Shown here in pieces: positions 40,529-49,983 of a DNA stretch of 60,104 bases. Position 1 is the first letter of the stretch, and every line of letters starts with the position of its first letter. Source of the stretch: an uncultured Lachnospiraceae bacterium (lineage in GTDB: Bacteria > Bacillota > Clostridia > Lachnospirales > Lachnospiraceae); assembly GCA_947176065.1 (NCBI GenBank), contig CAMWPB010000023.1, positions 1 to 60,104 on the forward strand, given 5' to 3'. The notes beneath the pieces were generated by a model. That model worked only from the letters and a program-made list of their open reading frames with translations, was not told the DNA's origin and did not search any database. The position numbers and the translations under genes were made by a program.

Positions 40529-41590
40529 TTACCAGAAGACCTGGCGATCGATCAGCAGACCTTCGTGGTTGCCTGCGCGCCTGAAATGGGTGGCATCGCC
40601 CACGTTCGTCTCGCCGTTGATCGCGGCTCTGGCCGCCTCCCAGCAGCTTTCCGGAATATCGCCGCCGTACACTCTGGCCACCTTGCCGTTTAGTGCGGGG
40701 GTAAACTGTCCCGACGCAAATATAACACCTGATATTGTATTCGGATAAGCCGCGCTCCTGACACGGTTCATAACCACAGCGCCTACCGCCAGTTTGCCGT
40801 TGTAAGTCTCGATACCCGCCTCGCAGAAGATCAGTGCCGCCAGCAGTCTGGTGTCGTCACCGCCCACTACCACGGCTCCCCTGTTGGCCGTGAGCTTCGC
40901 TTTCCGCTCTTCCTCTTCTCTCTTCTGGATCGCAATCAGCGTCTCGCCCTCGTCGATATGGAAGTCAATATCCACATACTCCGCCGAAACATAGCCGGTC
41001 TCACCCTCGTAATCCACGCTGATCCATTCCTCATCAAGCACCTCGATGATTTCCAGCTCCTCATCCCGTGGAATAAAACCTACTGCCTCCGCCTCTGTCT
41101 CCGGATCCTTCCTCACGCAGAGCGTATCCGTCTCAATCTGTACAATGAGGTTCCCCACCTCATTTGCCAGCGTCTCGGCGTCCTCTCCAAAAAGCAGATA
41201 GTCGTCGCTTGCCCAGCCGACAAGATCCCCGCTGCGGAGTCTTGTCCAGCCATCTTTCCTCTCCAATATTCTGCCGCCGCAGTCCTTATAGAGCAGGCCG
41301 ACCTTTTCGGATTCCCCGTCAGCCTCCGCACGCACATTCATGGCCACCTGTACGTTAGCCATAACCAGATCCGTCTCTTTTTGTGCACCGTTTGCTTCTG
41401 ACACTTCTGTCAGTTCTCGAATTGCGTCTTCATTCGCCGCCTTTCCCGTAGGATCTACAATCTGAGACACGCCCACATTCAACGAATCCAGATATTCATT
41501 CCTGCTGGTAGCCTGTACATCCAAAGACAGACCGCATAAACATATCCCAAGAATCAAACCGGCGAGCAGAAGTCTATACCCTTTCCGCAT
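40529..41590 (-). CDS. SleB-type cell wall hydrolase with SH3 domains
   Basis: A 353-residue secreted enzyme. Signal peptide about 1-28 (LLLAGLILGICLCGLSLDVQA), then two bacterial SH3 domains (about 75-135 and 148-205), a Glu/Lys-rich linker and a C-terminal SleB/hydrolase_2 lytic transglycosylase domain (about 245-353) with the catalytic Glu in LIFCEAGIE and the VGAVVMNRV and GQFTPA motifs. The family cuts spore cortex or vegetative peptidoglycan. The start at 41590 is six nt after GGAGGG. Its sigma-A promoter suggests vegetative use. Confidence 0.9.
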   Translation of the reverse strand: MRKGYRLLLAGLILGICLCGLSLDVQATSRNEYLDSLNVGVSQIVDPTGKAANEDAIRELTEVSEANGAQKETDLVMANVQVAMNVRAEADGESEKVGLLYKDCGGRILERKDGWTRLRSGDLVGWASDDYLLFGEDAETLANEVGNLIVQIETDTLCVRKDPETEAEAVGFIPRDEELEIIEVLDEEWISVDYEGETGYVSAEYVDIDFHIDEGETLIAIQKREEEERKAKLTANRGAVVVGGDDTRLLAALIFCEAGIETYNGKLAVGAVVMNRVRSAAYPNTISGVIFASGQFTPALNGKVARVYGGDIPESCWEAARAAINGETNVGDATHFRRAGNHEGLLIDRQVFW

Positions 41591-41692
41591 AAACATCCCT
41601 CCATCTTCATCCATACGGGAAATATTTCATTCCCATGAACCAAAAAGACAAAGATTGTTACAAAATTGTTACAGTTTGGTTAAGTATGGATT

Positions 41693-41721
41693 ATTTTAGC
41701 AAAACGCCTATTCTTTGTCAA
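41693..41721 (-). promoter_or_regulatory. sigma-A promoter of the SleB-like gene
   Basis: TTGACA, 17 nt, TAAAAT on the minus strand, with a leader of about 95 nt. Confidence 0.8.
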
Positions 41722-41820
41722 GTTTATACAATTTGGCCCTGTTTTATCTCTATATTTTGTTACTATTTTTTTACAAAACACAAGATGTTCCGACGTAATT
41801 CCTGTGGAGACATTTATTCC

Positions 41821-41867
41821 GTTCAGCCGCGCCCATTCGCAAAACCGCACCTTCGATCCGGCTGAAC
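41821..41867 (-). other. hairpin after proC
   Basis: GTTCAGCCG and CGGCTGAAC enclose 29 nt, starting 6 nt after the proC stop. No T-run follows; possibly a terminator remnant or 3' stabiliser. Confidence 0.45.
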
Positions 41868-41872
41868 TGGAA

Positions 41873-42667
41873 TCACAGGTTTCTTGATTTCTCCACTGTG
41901 GCCAGCAGCGCGTTCATCACCGCGCCGCGGAAGGCGGATTCCTCCAGCACACGCAGTCCTTCTATGGTAGTGCCTCCCGGAGAACACACCATATCCTTCA
42001 GCTCTCCCGGGTGCTTTCCTGTTTCCAGCACCAGCTTCGCGCTTCCATAAACCGCCTGCGCCGCAAACTCGTAAGCCTGCGCCCTGGGCATACCGGCAGC
42101 TACGCCAGCGTCAGCCATCGCTTCTATGAAAAGGAACACATAGGCCGGAGAGGAACCGCTCACCGCTCCCACCGCGTCCATCAGCCGCTCCTCCACCAAG
42201 CTTGCCTTCCCGAAGCTCTCCATCAGTTTGAGGCTGTACTTCGTCTCCTCCTCCGATACCGCGCCGTTTACGCAGACGCCCGTACAGGCTTCCCCCACAA
42301 GCGCCGGGGTGTTCGGCATACAGCGCACCAGCTTCACCCGCCTGCCGAAAGCCTGCTCCAGCCACGCAAGCGTCTTACCTGCCGCGATACTGATAATCAG
42401 GGTGTCCGGCTGCACCGCATCACGGATTTCCCCGATCACGTCCGCCAAAAACTGCGGCTTCACCGCCAGAATCAATGTCTGCGCCTCCTCCGCCACCGCC
42501 GCGTTGGACGCCTTCACGTCAATGCCAAGCTGTTCCCGCACAGCATCGCGTGTCGCCTGTGTTTTCGCACTGCCGCAGATTTCCTCCACAGACACAATCC
42601 CCTGCTCCAGCATTCCGCCAATAATTGCCCGCGCCATATTTCCAAGCCCGATAAACCCTATTTTCAT
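41873..42667 (-). CDS. proC: pyrroline-5-carboxylate reductase
   Basis: A 264-residue NADPH enzyme for the last step of proline synthesis. The dinucleotide fold starts MKIGFIGLGNMARAIIGG, followed by LAVKPQ near 68 and ISIAAGKTL near 95; the C-terminal dimer domain shows AVSGSSPAYVFLFIEAMADAG and CSPGGTTIEGL. No proA or proB is near, so proline genes are scattered. The gene has its own leader of unassigned sequence (42668-42854), in which I see no structure. Confidence 0.94.
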   Translation of the reverse strand: MKIGFIGLGNMARAIIGGMLEQGIVSVEEICGSAKTQATRDAVREQLGIDVKASNAAVAEEAQTLILAVKPQFLADVIGEIRDAVQPDTLIISIAAGKTLAWLEQAFGRRVKLVRCMPNTPALVGEACTGVCVNGAVSEEETKYSLKLMESFGKASLVEERLMDAVGAVSGSSPAYVFLFIEAMADAGVAAGMPRAQAYEFAAQAVYGSAKLVLETGKHPGELKDMVCSPGGTTIEGLRVLEESAFRGAVMNALLATVEKSRNL

Positions 42668-42854
42668 TCTTTCCCCTTTCCTTCCCGGTCATTCCCCGTA
42701 TTTGCTGCCGTTTCCCACTTCATTTAATCCGCATATCTGGCCCGCCATTTAAATAACGCCCGATATCAATCATCATTTTCCTTATATTTCCGCACTTTTC
42801 TTTCTTGCTCTTCCAAATGCAAAAACAGTCGTTATTTGTAGATTAAATCTTGTT

Positions 42855-43649
42855 TTAACCTTTTCTCCTCTGTCGGTAAGCCTCGTAAAGCAAGATAGAG
42901 GAAGCCACAGCAGCATTCAGTGATTCCACCTTTCCCTCCATAGGAATCCCGAGAAGCGCATCCGCGCAGTCCGCCGTTTCCTCACGCAGTCCGTTCGCCT
43001 CGTTCCCGATCAGAAAAGCCGTACTCTGCCGGTAATCGTACACGTCATAAAAAGCTTCCGCCCGCAAGTGCGCCGCATAGACAGACGTGCCCCGTTCCTG
43101 CAGCATCTTTATAATAGAAGAAATATCATCGGTATAGAAAAAAGGCACCCGGAAAACTGCCCCCATCGTTGAACGGATCGTCTTGGGATTATAAATGTCC
43201 GCCGTCCGGCTGCTCATAATCACGCCGTCCGCTCCTGCTGCCTCCGCCGTCCGAAAGATCGTCCCCAGATTCCCCGGGTCCTGTATATCCTCCAATATGA
43301 TAAATAACATCTGCTTTTTATCACTGTCCTGCAGGATTTCTTCTATATTATAGTGCTGCTGCCGCACAAGGCAAAGAATCCCCTGAGGCGTTACCGTACC
43401 TGACATGCGGGCAAACACCTCGTCCGTCACCGTCTCGCTGGAAAGCCCGGACAGTTTATCTCCATACTGCGCAGTCATTTCTTTCTCGGCACTCTGCGCA
43501 AGATAGACCCGGCTGATTCGCTCCGCCGGCGCTTCGCCGAACATTTTCCCGCCTTCCACCACAAAGAGACCGCGCCGGTCACGCTCTTTTTTCTTCGCGA
43601 GAAGGGCTGCGGTCTCTTTGACGCATTTGTTGTGTACGCTGGTTATCAT
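42855..43649 (-). CDS. SpoU/TrmH-family 2'-O-ribose RNA methyltransferase
   Basis: A 264-residue SPOUT enzyme. The N-terminal substrate-binding domain (about 1-90) is followed by the knotted methyltransferase fold with motif 1 EDIQDPGNLGTIFRTAEAAG near 115, motif 2 LIGNEANGL near 212 and motif 3 IPMEGKVESLNAAVAS near 235. It modifies rRNA or tRNA; the site is not visible. Its ATG overlaps the stop of pfkA by 4 nt, so the two are coupled. Confidence 0.92.
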   Translation of the reverse strand: MITSVHNKCVKETAALLAKKKERDRRGLFVVEGGKMFGEAPAERISRVYLAQSAEKEMTAQYGDKLSGLSSETVTDEVFARMSGTVTPQGILCLVRQQHYNIEEILQDSDKKQMLFIILEDIQDPGNLGTIFRTAEAAGADGVIMSSRTADIYNPKTIRSTMGAVFRVPFFYTDDISSIIKMLQERGTSVYAAHLRAEAFYDVYDYRQSTAFLIGNEANGLREETADCADALLGIPMEGKVESLNAAVASSILLYEAYRQRRKG

Positions 43650-44614
43650 AGTACTTTCGACATCTCATAGGGATAGTCAGGAATCCCCTTCTCCATGCTC
43701 AACGCCTCCTCGATATCAAAATCGAGAAATTCACCGTGCTGGTAACCTACCACCCGGTTCGTTTTGCCCTCGCAGAGAATATCCGCCGCATAACATCCCA
43801 TGATCGAGGCGTAGTAACGATCCTTACACGTGGGCGAACCGCCGCGCTGCATGTAGCCCAGAATCGTAGCCCTCGTCTCAATACCCGTAGCCGCTTCGAT
43901 TCGTCTTGCCATGGAGGTGGAATGCCCGATGCCCTCCGCATTGATGATCAGATGGTGGGTTTTCCCTTTTTTTCTGCTGGCAATGATATTATTAATGATC
44001 TGCTGTTCGTTATAATCGTACTTCTCCGGGAGCAGTATATCCTCAGCTCCGTTGGAAATGCCGCACCAAAGAGCGATATATCCGGCGTTTCTGCCCATAA
44101 CCTCAATGATACTGCACCTCTCATGGGAGGACGAGGTATCCCTTACCTTATCAATGGCCTGCATCGCCGTATTGATCGCAGTGTCAAAACCGATGGTGTA
44201 CTCCGTGCAGGCAATATCCAGATCGATCGTTCCCGGCAGGCCGATGGTGTTGATACCATGTCTCGAAAGAGCCTGCGCGCCACGATAGGAGCCGTCGCCG
44301 CCGATTACCACAAGGCCGTCGATTCCATGCTTATGACAGATGTCGGCGCCCTTCTGCTGTCCCTCTTCCGTGCGGAACTCATGACACCGCGCCGTGCCCA
44401 GAATCGTACCGCCGCGCTGGATCGTGTCCGCTACCGACCACTTTTCCATGTCAATGATTTCTTCGTTCAGAAGACCCTGATAGCCTTTCTTAATCCCCTT
44501 GACCTTGACACCGTTGTCAATTCCTCTTCTGACCACCGCGCGGATCGCCGCGTTCATGCCCGGCGCGTCTCCCCCGCTGGTCAGCACACCGATCGTCTTA
44601 ATCTGCTTCGCCAT
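43646..44614 (-). CDS. pfkA: 6-phosphofructokinase
   Basis: A 322-residue ATP-type phosphofructokinase, length as in the bacterial allosteric enzyme. TSGGDAPGMNAAIRAVVR at the N terminus, GGDGSYRGA (ATP type, with Gly where PPi enzymes have Asp), catalytic PGTIDLDI, then EVMGRNAGYIAL. In PGTIDLDI the usual Asn of PGTIDND is Leu, worth noting but not rare to vary. The start at 44614 gives the family N terminus; the frame is open 18 codons further. Confidence 0.95.
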   Translation of the reverse strand: MAKQIKTIGVLTSGGDAPGMNAAIRAVVRRGIDNGVKVKGIKKGYQGLLNEEIIDMEKWSVADTIQRGGTILGTARCHEFRTEEGQQKGADICHKHGIDGLVVIGGDGSYRGAQALSRHGINTIGLPGTIDLDIACTEYTIGFDTAINTAMQAIDKVRDTSSSHERCSIIEVMGRNAGYIALWCGISNGAEDILLPEKYDYNEQQIINNIIASRKKGKTHHLIINAEGIGHSTSMARRIEAATGIETRATILGYMQRGGSPTCKDRYYASIMGCYAADILCEGKTNRVVGYQHGEFLDFDIEEALSMEKGIPDYPYEMSKVL

Positions 44615-44713
44615 ACCGATTCCCACACCTTTCCGCCTTAATAAGCTTTCTATCTTTTCCAGGCCCAACGCATCCGCGCTGCTTATACCTGTTTATCCTT
44701 CAAATCTATTTGT

Positions 44714-44742
44714 ATTTTACTCTATAAACACAGCTTTTTCAA
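44714..44742 (-). promoter_or_regulatory. sigma-A promoter of pfkA and the RNA methyltransferase
   Basis: TTGAAA, 17 nt, TAAAAT on the minus strand, just beyond the dnaE stop codon, giving a leader of about 90 nt. Confidence 0.7.
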
Positions 44743-44750
44743 TATTTTTC

Positions 44751-47700
44751 CTACACCACCTTCACATTCCCCTCCCCAAAGGCTGTCTCCAGCCTCTCAA
44801 TCAGCGCCCCCTGCGCCGACACATTCCAGTTCGCCGGAAGCGGATTCATGGCCTTGGGATTCTCCACGTAAATAATTACGTTGTCCTTTCCCTCCGCCTC
44901 CCGCAAAATATCGAAAAGCGCGTCCTTCCGCTCCTCATAAGCTTCTTTCGTGGGGAATTTAATCCACAGCTTCTTCGGCATCTGCTCAAAGGTTGTGATC
45001 TGCTCGCAGACCAGCTTCGCGTCCTTATCCTCCTCCACGGATACCCGTCCCCTGATAAAGACTTTGCTGTCCTCCATCACCGCATTGCCGTACCGCTCAT
45101 AATCCCTCGGAAAAACGATAACCTCCACGGAACCTACCAGATCCTCCACCTGCAGGAAAGCCATCACCTTTTCATTCTTGGTGTACTTGATCTTTTTCTC
45201 CGTAATCATGCCGCCGATGGTCACCTTCGCGCCGTCTCTCACCCTCGTCTCCCCGGTCTCCTCATCCAGGAAAAAGTCCGCCGTGGTGTTGGTGATGTTC
45301 TTTTTCCAAGTTTCCCGGTATTCCTCCAGCGGGTGCCCGCTGATATAAATACCCAGCACTTCCTTCTCAAAGGCCAGCTTCATCTCCTTGGAATACTCGC
45401 CCACATCAGGAAGACTGACACGGTAATCCACCTTCTCCTCCTCAGCCGCCAGATCAAACAGGGTGATCTGCCCCGCCAGATTGTTCTTGCGGTCCTGCTG
45501 GATGCCGTCTATCACCTGCATGTATACGCTGAGAAGCTGCTTTCGCGTGCCGCCCAGACTGTCCATGGCTCCCGCCTTGATAAAGTGTTCCACCACACGC
45601 TTATTCATATCCCGGTCTGTCACGCGTGTCACAAAATCCCCCAGATTCAGATAGGGACCTCTGGCCTCGCGCTCCGCAACCACAGCGTCGATCACGGGAC
45701 GCCCCACGCTCTTAATCGCGGAAAGCGCATAGCGGATCTGTCCGTCCGACACCGAAAATCCGTTTTCTCCCACGTTGATATCCGGCGGCAGAATCTGTAT
45801 CCCCATGCTTCTGCTGGTCATAATATACTCCGCCACTTTGCTCGGATTGTCGATCACAGAGGTCATCAGCGCCGCCATAAACTCCACGGGATAATAGTAT
45901 TTCAGGTAGGCCGTCTGGTACGCCACCACCGCATAGCAGGCCGCATGGGACTTATTGAAAGCATACTTGGCAAAATCCATCATGGTATCGTAAATATGGT
46001 CCGCCACCTTCGCGTCGATGCCGTTCGCCACACAGCCGGGCACGCCTTCCTCGGGATTCCCGTAAGTAAAGTTTTTCCGCTCCTGCTCCATCACATACTG
46101 CTTCTTCTTACTCATGGCACGGCGCACCAGATCGCTCCGGCCCATGGTATAACCGCCCAGCTCCCGCACGATCTGCATTACCTGCTCCTGATACACGATA
46201 CAGCCGTAGGTAGGCGCCAGGATCGGCTCAAGCTGCGGACAGTCGTAGGTCACGGTCTCCGGGTGATTCTTACCCTTGATATATTTCGGGATAAAATCCA
46301 TAGGACCCGGACGATAGAGGGAAATACCCGCGATCACGTCCTCCAGACTCTGCGGCTTCAACTCCTTCATAAAGCTCTTCATGCCGCCGCTCTCCAACTG
46401 GAACACGCCGTCCGTCCGCCCCGTTCCGAGGGAGGAAAGCACCGCCCTGTCGTCGTAATCAATGTGATCTATGTCAATGACGATTCCTTTGCTCTGCTCC
46501 ACAAGCCGCACCGCACTCTGAATCACCGTCAGCGTCCGAAGCCCCAGAAAATCCATCTTCAAAAGCCCCAGCTCCTCGATGGTAGTCATCGGAAACTGGG
46601 TGGTGATGGAACCGTCGGAGCCTCTGGAAAGGGGCACAAACTCATCCGCCGCCTCCGGGCAGATCACCACACCCGCCGCGTGCATGGAAGTGTGTCTCGG
46701 CAGCCCCTCCAGCCGTCTGCACATATCGATCAGACTGTGTACCTGCTCATCCTCCTGATAAAGGGTCTTAAACTCTGGGTTCATCTCCAGCGCCCGGTCT
46801 ATGGAAACGCCCTGATTCTGTTCGTTGGGAATCATTTTTGCAAGACGGTCCACGTAAGCATAGGGCAGATCCATCACCCTGCCCACATCCCGGATTACCC
46901 CCTTGGCTGCCATCGTACCAAAGGTGACAATCTGCACCACCCTGTCGCCGCCATACTTCTGACCCACATAGTCAATAACCTCCTGCCGTCTCTCAAAGCA
47001 GAAGTCCACGTCGATATCCGGCATGGAAACACGTTCCGGGTTCAAAAACCGCTCAAAGAGCAGGCTGTATTTGATCGGATCAATATTGGTGATTTTCAGG
47101 CAGTAGGACACAATACTTCCCGCCGCCGAACCTCTGCCCGGCCCCACCGCGATCCCGTTCTCCCGGCAGAAATTGATATAATCCCACACGATCAGAAAGT
47201 AGTCCACAAACCCCATACTTTTGATCGTGTCAAGCTCATAATGCAAACGCTCCTGCAGCGTACCGTCGTCCTCCGGGTAACGCTCCTTCATGCCGTCCTG
47301 ACACAGCTTATTCAGGTAACTCCAAGAGTCATACCCTTCCGGCGCATCATAGTGAGGCACCTTGTAATTGCCAAACTCGATCTCCACATGACATCGGTCC
47401 GCAATCCGCTGGGTGTTCTCCACCGCCTCCCATGCGTAGGAGAAAAGTCCTTTCATCTCCTCCTCGCTCTTCACATAATACTGTCCGCCCTCATAGCGCA
47501 TCCTGTCCTCGTCAGCCAGCTTCTTTCCTGTCTGCAGGCAGAGCAGAATGTCGTGGGGCTGGGCGTCCTCCGCATAGGTATAGTGCACGTCGTTGGTTGC
47601 CACAAGGGGAATGTCCAGCTCCTTACCCATACGAAGAAGCACGGAATTGACCGACTGCTGCGCCGGAATCCCGTGATCCTGCAATTCCAGAAAATAATTA

Positions 47701-48206
47701 TCTTTCCCAAAAATATTCTGATATTTGAGCGCCGCCTTCTTCGCCTCATCCACAAGCCCCTTCTGGATATAGCGGGGCACTTCTCCGGCCAGACAGGCCG
47801 AGAGCGCAATCAGGCCCTCGTGGTACTGCTCCAGCACCTCCATATCCACACGCGGCCTATAATAATACCCTTCCGTAAAGCCCTTGCTGACAATCTTGAC
47901 CAGATTCGCATAGCCCGTGTTATTCTCGGCCAGAAGAACCAGATGATAATAACGGTCCTCGCCGCCCGTCAGCTCCCTGTCAAAGCGGGAATGGGGCGCC
48001 ACATAAACCTCGCAGCCGATGACCGGGTTGATCCCCGCCTCCTTCGCCGCCTTATAGAAATCAATGACACCATACATGACGCCGTGATCCGTGATCGCCG
48101 CGCTGTCCATCCCCAGCTCCTTCACATGCCTCACATACTCTTTTATTTTGTTGGAACCGTCCAGGAGACTAAACTCTGTGTGGACATGCAAGTGCGCAAA
48201 TGCCAT
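44751..48206 (-). CDS. dnaE: DNA polymerase III alpha subunit DnaE
   Basis: A 1151-residue replicative polymerase. The N-terminal PHP domain starts HLHVHTEFSLLDGSNKIKEY, the polymerase core carries the catalytic acidic pair in PDIDVDFCFERRQEV and GPGRGSAAGS, and the C-terminal helix-hairpin-helix and OB domain (about 990-1080; VTIGGMITEKKIKYTK) precede the tail. DnaE, unlike PolC, lacks a proofreading exonuclease insertion; Clostridia carry both, and DnaE extends primers. The start at 48206 has AAAGGG upstream. The leader is unusually long and folded. Confidence 0.97.
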   Translation of the reverse strand: MAFAHLHVHTEFSLLDGSNKIKEYVRHVKELGMDSAAITDHGVMYGVIDFYKAAKEAGINPVIGCEVYVAPHSRFDRELTGGEDRYYHLVLLAENNTGYANLVKIVSKGFTEGYYYRPRVDMEVLEQYHEGLIALSACLAGEVPRYIQKGLVDEAKKAALKYQNIFGKDNYFLELQDHGIPAQQSVNSVLLRMGKELDIPLVATNDVHYTYAEDAQPHDILLCLQTGKKLADEDRMRYEGGQYYVKSEEEMKGLFSYAWEAVENTQRIADRCHVEIEFGNYKVPHYDAPEGYDSWSYLNKLCQDGMKERYPEDDGTLQERLHYELDTIKSMGFVDYFLIVWDYINFCRENGIAVGPGRGSAAGSIVSYCLKITNIDPIKYSLLFERFLNPERVSMPDIDVDFCFERRQEVIDYVGQKYGGDRVVQIVTFGTMAAKGVIRDVGRVMDLPYAYVDRLAKMIPNEQNQGVSIDRALEMNPEFKTLYQEDEQVHSLIDMCRRLEGLPRHTSMHAAGVVICPEAADEFVPLSRGSDGSITTQFPMTTIEELGLLKMDFLGLRTLTVIQSAVRLVEQSKGIVIDIDHIDYDDRAVLSSLGTGRTDGVFQLESGGMKSFMKELKPQSLEDVIAGISLYRPGPMDFIPKYIKGKNHPETVTYDCPQLEPILAPTYGCIVYQEQVMQIVRELGGYTMGRSDLVRRAMSKKKQYVMEQERKNFTYGNPEEGVPGCVANGIDAKVADHIYDTMMDFAKYAFNKSHAACYAVVAYQTAYLKYYYPVEFMAALMTSVIDNPSKVAEYIMTSRSMGIQILPPDINVGENGFSVSDGQIRYALSAIKSVGRPVIDAVVAEREARGPYLNLGDFVTRVTDRDMNKRVVEHFIKAGAMDSLGGTRKQLLSVYMQVIDGIQQDRKNNLAGQITLFDLAAEEEKVDYRVSLPDVGEYSKEMKLAFEKEVLGIYISGHPLEEYRETWKKNITNTTADFFLDEETGETRVRDGAKVTIGGMITEKKIKYTKNEKVMAFLQVEDLVGSVEVIVFPRDYERYGNAVMEDSKVFIRGRVSVEEDKDAKLVCEQITTFEQMPKKLWIKFPTKEAYEERKDALFDILREAEGKDNVIIYVENPKAMNPLPANWNVSAQGALIERLETAFGEGNVKVV

Positions 48207-48234
48207 AATGATACCCTTTTGTAACAATCCATTC

Positions 48235-48362
48235 CAGGACTTTGCACTTGCTGCAAAGTCCGTGAAAACGTGTAGACTCTGCCAGTCAGGAATCTGCCCC
48301 TCGCCGAAGGCGACTTGGAATGGGCAGATTCCGTAACAGGAAAGCCGAAGGCTGAACTGTTA
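48235..48362 (-). promoter_or_regulatory. three-hairpin leader of dnaE
   Basis: On the minus strand three hairpins stand in a row: GTAACAG/CTGTTAC with inner GCC-TTCG-GGC (48333-48362), GGAATCTGCCC/GGGCAGATTCC with inner TCGCC-TTCG-GGCGA (48279-48322), and GGACTTTGCA/TGCAAAGTCC (48236-48261). Two use TTCG loops, which favour stable RNA. The sequence resembles no riboswitch I know. Confidence 0.6.
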
Positions 48363-48420
48363 CATCCTTCCCGAAAATCCTGTGTAAACGCCGTAAATTC
48401 TTGTTTTCACCGTCCTTTTT

Positions 48421-48449
48421 ATTATAGACGCTGGGAAGAAATCAGTCAA
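48421..48449 (-). promoter_or_regulatory. sigma-A promoter of dnaE
   Basis: TTGACT, 17 nt, TATAAT on the minus strand, giving a leader of about 208 nt. It overlaps the last codons of the ATPase gene at 48442. Confidence 0.8.
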
Positions 48450-49773
48450 ACGATTCCAAATAACGCTCCAGTTTCCAGATCATATACAGCGGAATGCTGT
48501 AAGTAAGTGTATCTTCTACTTTATGGTCTCCCACGTTTTTCATGGAAAATTTAAATCCAAGCGACGGTCTGTATTTTTTGCAGAACTGAATATAACTCTT
48601 GGCTCTTGTGCTGATGTTCGCCTTTGCTTCCACCGGAATAATTCTATCCTCATTTTCAAACAGGAAATCCAGTTCCGCCGTATTACCTGAACGCCAGAAA
48701 TACGGATGTCTTCCCTGCGCAAGCAGCTCATTCAACACATAATTTTCTGTCAGTGCGCCCTTAAAATTCCGATATAATTCCGCTTCTTCCAGAATTGCCT
48801 TATGTGAGAGACCCGATTTTCTCCTAAGCAGCCCTACATCCGCCATATATACTTTAAAAAATGTGGAATCCGCATAAAAGGACAACGGAAGTTCAGGATT
48901 TGACACCATTTCCAGACGGTGGACAAGTCCGGCATCCGTCAGCCACTCCAATGCATCCTCCAATTCGCTGGCCCGTTTCCCCTCTTTCACATGAGAAAAT
49001 ACAAATTTATTGTTATCCCTTGCAAGCTGTTTCGGAATACAATCCCAGATCCACCCCAGTTTCGGTATATCCGTCTTCGGTGCATGTTTCGCGAAATCAC
49101 TTACATAATCCTCTAAAATAGTATCCTGTAACTGTGACACTTCCTCGAAACTGTGTGTATCTACCCATCTCTTTACCACTTCGGGCATGCCGCCAACAAT
49201 ATAATAATATTTCAGGCTTTTCATAAGCGGAACGCTGTAAAGCTCCGGCAGTTCACACTGCAGGGGAAGCCGTCCTGCCCCTTCATACAGCGCCTTCCCG
49301 CCGTCTGCACACAAAAACTCAGCGAAAGTCATCGGATGCATCTGCATACGGTCCACTTTTCCTACCGGAAAAGAGATGCCATCCCTCTTGACAGAAACAC
49401 CAAGCAAAGAGCCGGCACATGCAATATGCAGTTCCCTTTTATTTTCGCAAAAGTATTTCAGGGAAGTGACCGCATTCGGACATGACTGAATCTCATCAAA
49501 AATAAGAAGTGTCCTGCCCGGTACAATTTCCTGTCCGCGCACAATATTTCCAAGTTCCCGGAGAATCCGTTCCGGGTCAAGATCATAGTCAAATACCGAG
49601 GAAAGTCCTTTATTTCCCTCAAATGAAAAATATGCCGTATCCTCAAAATATCTGTTCCCAAATTCTTTCAGCACATACGTTTTGCCGCACTGGCGCACAC
49701 CAGTGAGTAAAAGCGGCTTTCGGTCAGGTGCATCTTTCCATGCTGCCAGTTCCTTCATAATTTCCCGTTCCAT
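48442..49773 (-). CDS. AAA+ ATPase with DUF4143 domain
   Basis: A 443-residue ATPase. Walker A GVRQCGKT is at 25-32 and Walker B LLIFDEIQSCP near 90, then sensor-like AGSLLG; the C-terminal DUF4143 domain (about 200-410) carries the PD-(D/E)XK-like ELDFLFENEDRIIPVEAKAN segment. The family is widespread in gut bacteria in variable copy, often in single genes of accessory content, and its function is unresolved. It sits alone between the ABC operon and dnaE and has a leader with direct repeats and a hairpin. Confidence 0.88.
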   Translation of the reverse strand: MEREIMKELAAWKDAPDRKPLLLTGVRQCGKTYVLKEFGNRYFEDTAYFSFEGNKGLSSVFDYDLDPERILRELGNIVRGQEIVPGRTLLIFDEIQSCPNAVTSLKYFCENKRELHIACAGSLLGVSVKRDGISFPVGKVDRMQMHPMTFAEFLCADGGKALYEGAGRLPLQCELPELYSVPLMKSLKYYYIVGGMPEVVKRWVDTHSFEEVSQLQDTILEDYVSDFAKHAPKTDIPKLGWIWDCIPKQLARDNNKFVFSHVKEGKRASELEDALEWLTDAGLVHRLEMVSNPELPLSFYADSTFFKVYMADVGLLRRKSGLSHKAILEEAELYRNFKGALTENYVLNELLAQGRHPYFWRSGNTAELDFLFENEDRIIPVEAKANISTRAKSYIQFCKKYRPSLGFKFSMKNVGDHKVEDTLTYSIPLYMIWKLERYLESFD

Positions 49774-49821
49774 GATCTCCCTCTTTCTATGGTGAAACCA
49801 ACGCCTTACGCGACCGCAGGC

Positions 49822-49851
49822 GGACAGGAACTTTCGTGTCCGCCTACATAA
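49822..49851 (-). other. hairpin in the leader of the DUF4143 ATPase gene
   Basis: AGGCGGACA and TGTCCGCCT pair perfectly around a loop of about 12 nt, some 50 nt upstream of the start codon. No T-run follows. Confidence 0.5.
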
Positions 49852-49888
49852 AATATTACCATAACCGCACTTTTATCCGCAAGAATAA

Positions 49889-49939
49889 TGCTGTTTTTCA
49901 TAGGAACTTTTGCAAAGAGGTGCTGTTTTTCATAGGAAC
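49889..49939 (-). repeat. two 19-bp direct repeats upstream of the DUF4143 ATPase gene
   Basis: TGCTGTTTTTCATAGGAAC occurs at 49889-49907 and 49921-49939, a period of 32 nt (three helical turns). Flanking TTTGC is also shared on the minus strand. This is the spacing of a tandem binding site for a dimer or of a partial duplication. Confidence 0.6.
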
Positions 49940-49983
49940 ATCAGCAAAAAACTTGTCAAAATTACAAATAACAGCCAGCACCA

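Noticed and set aside
44499..48224. A 1241-codon open frame on the plus strand
   Set aside because: It lies antisense to dnaE over its full length, is rich in His, Arg and Leu with no domain, and has no ribosome site; dnaE explains the region.
49889..49939. A minimal CRISPR array
   Set aside because: Only two repeats with a 13-nt gap, no Cas genes in the window.
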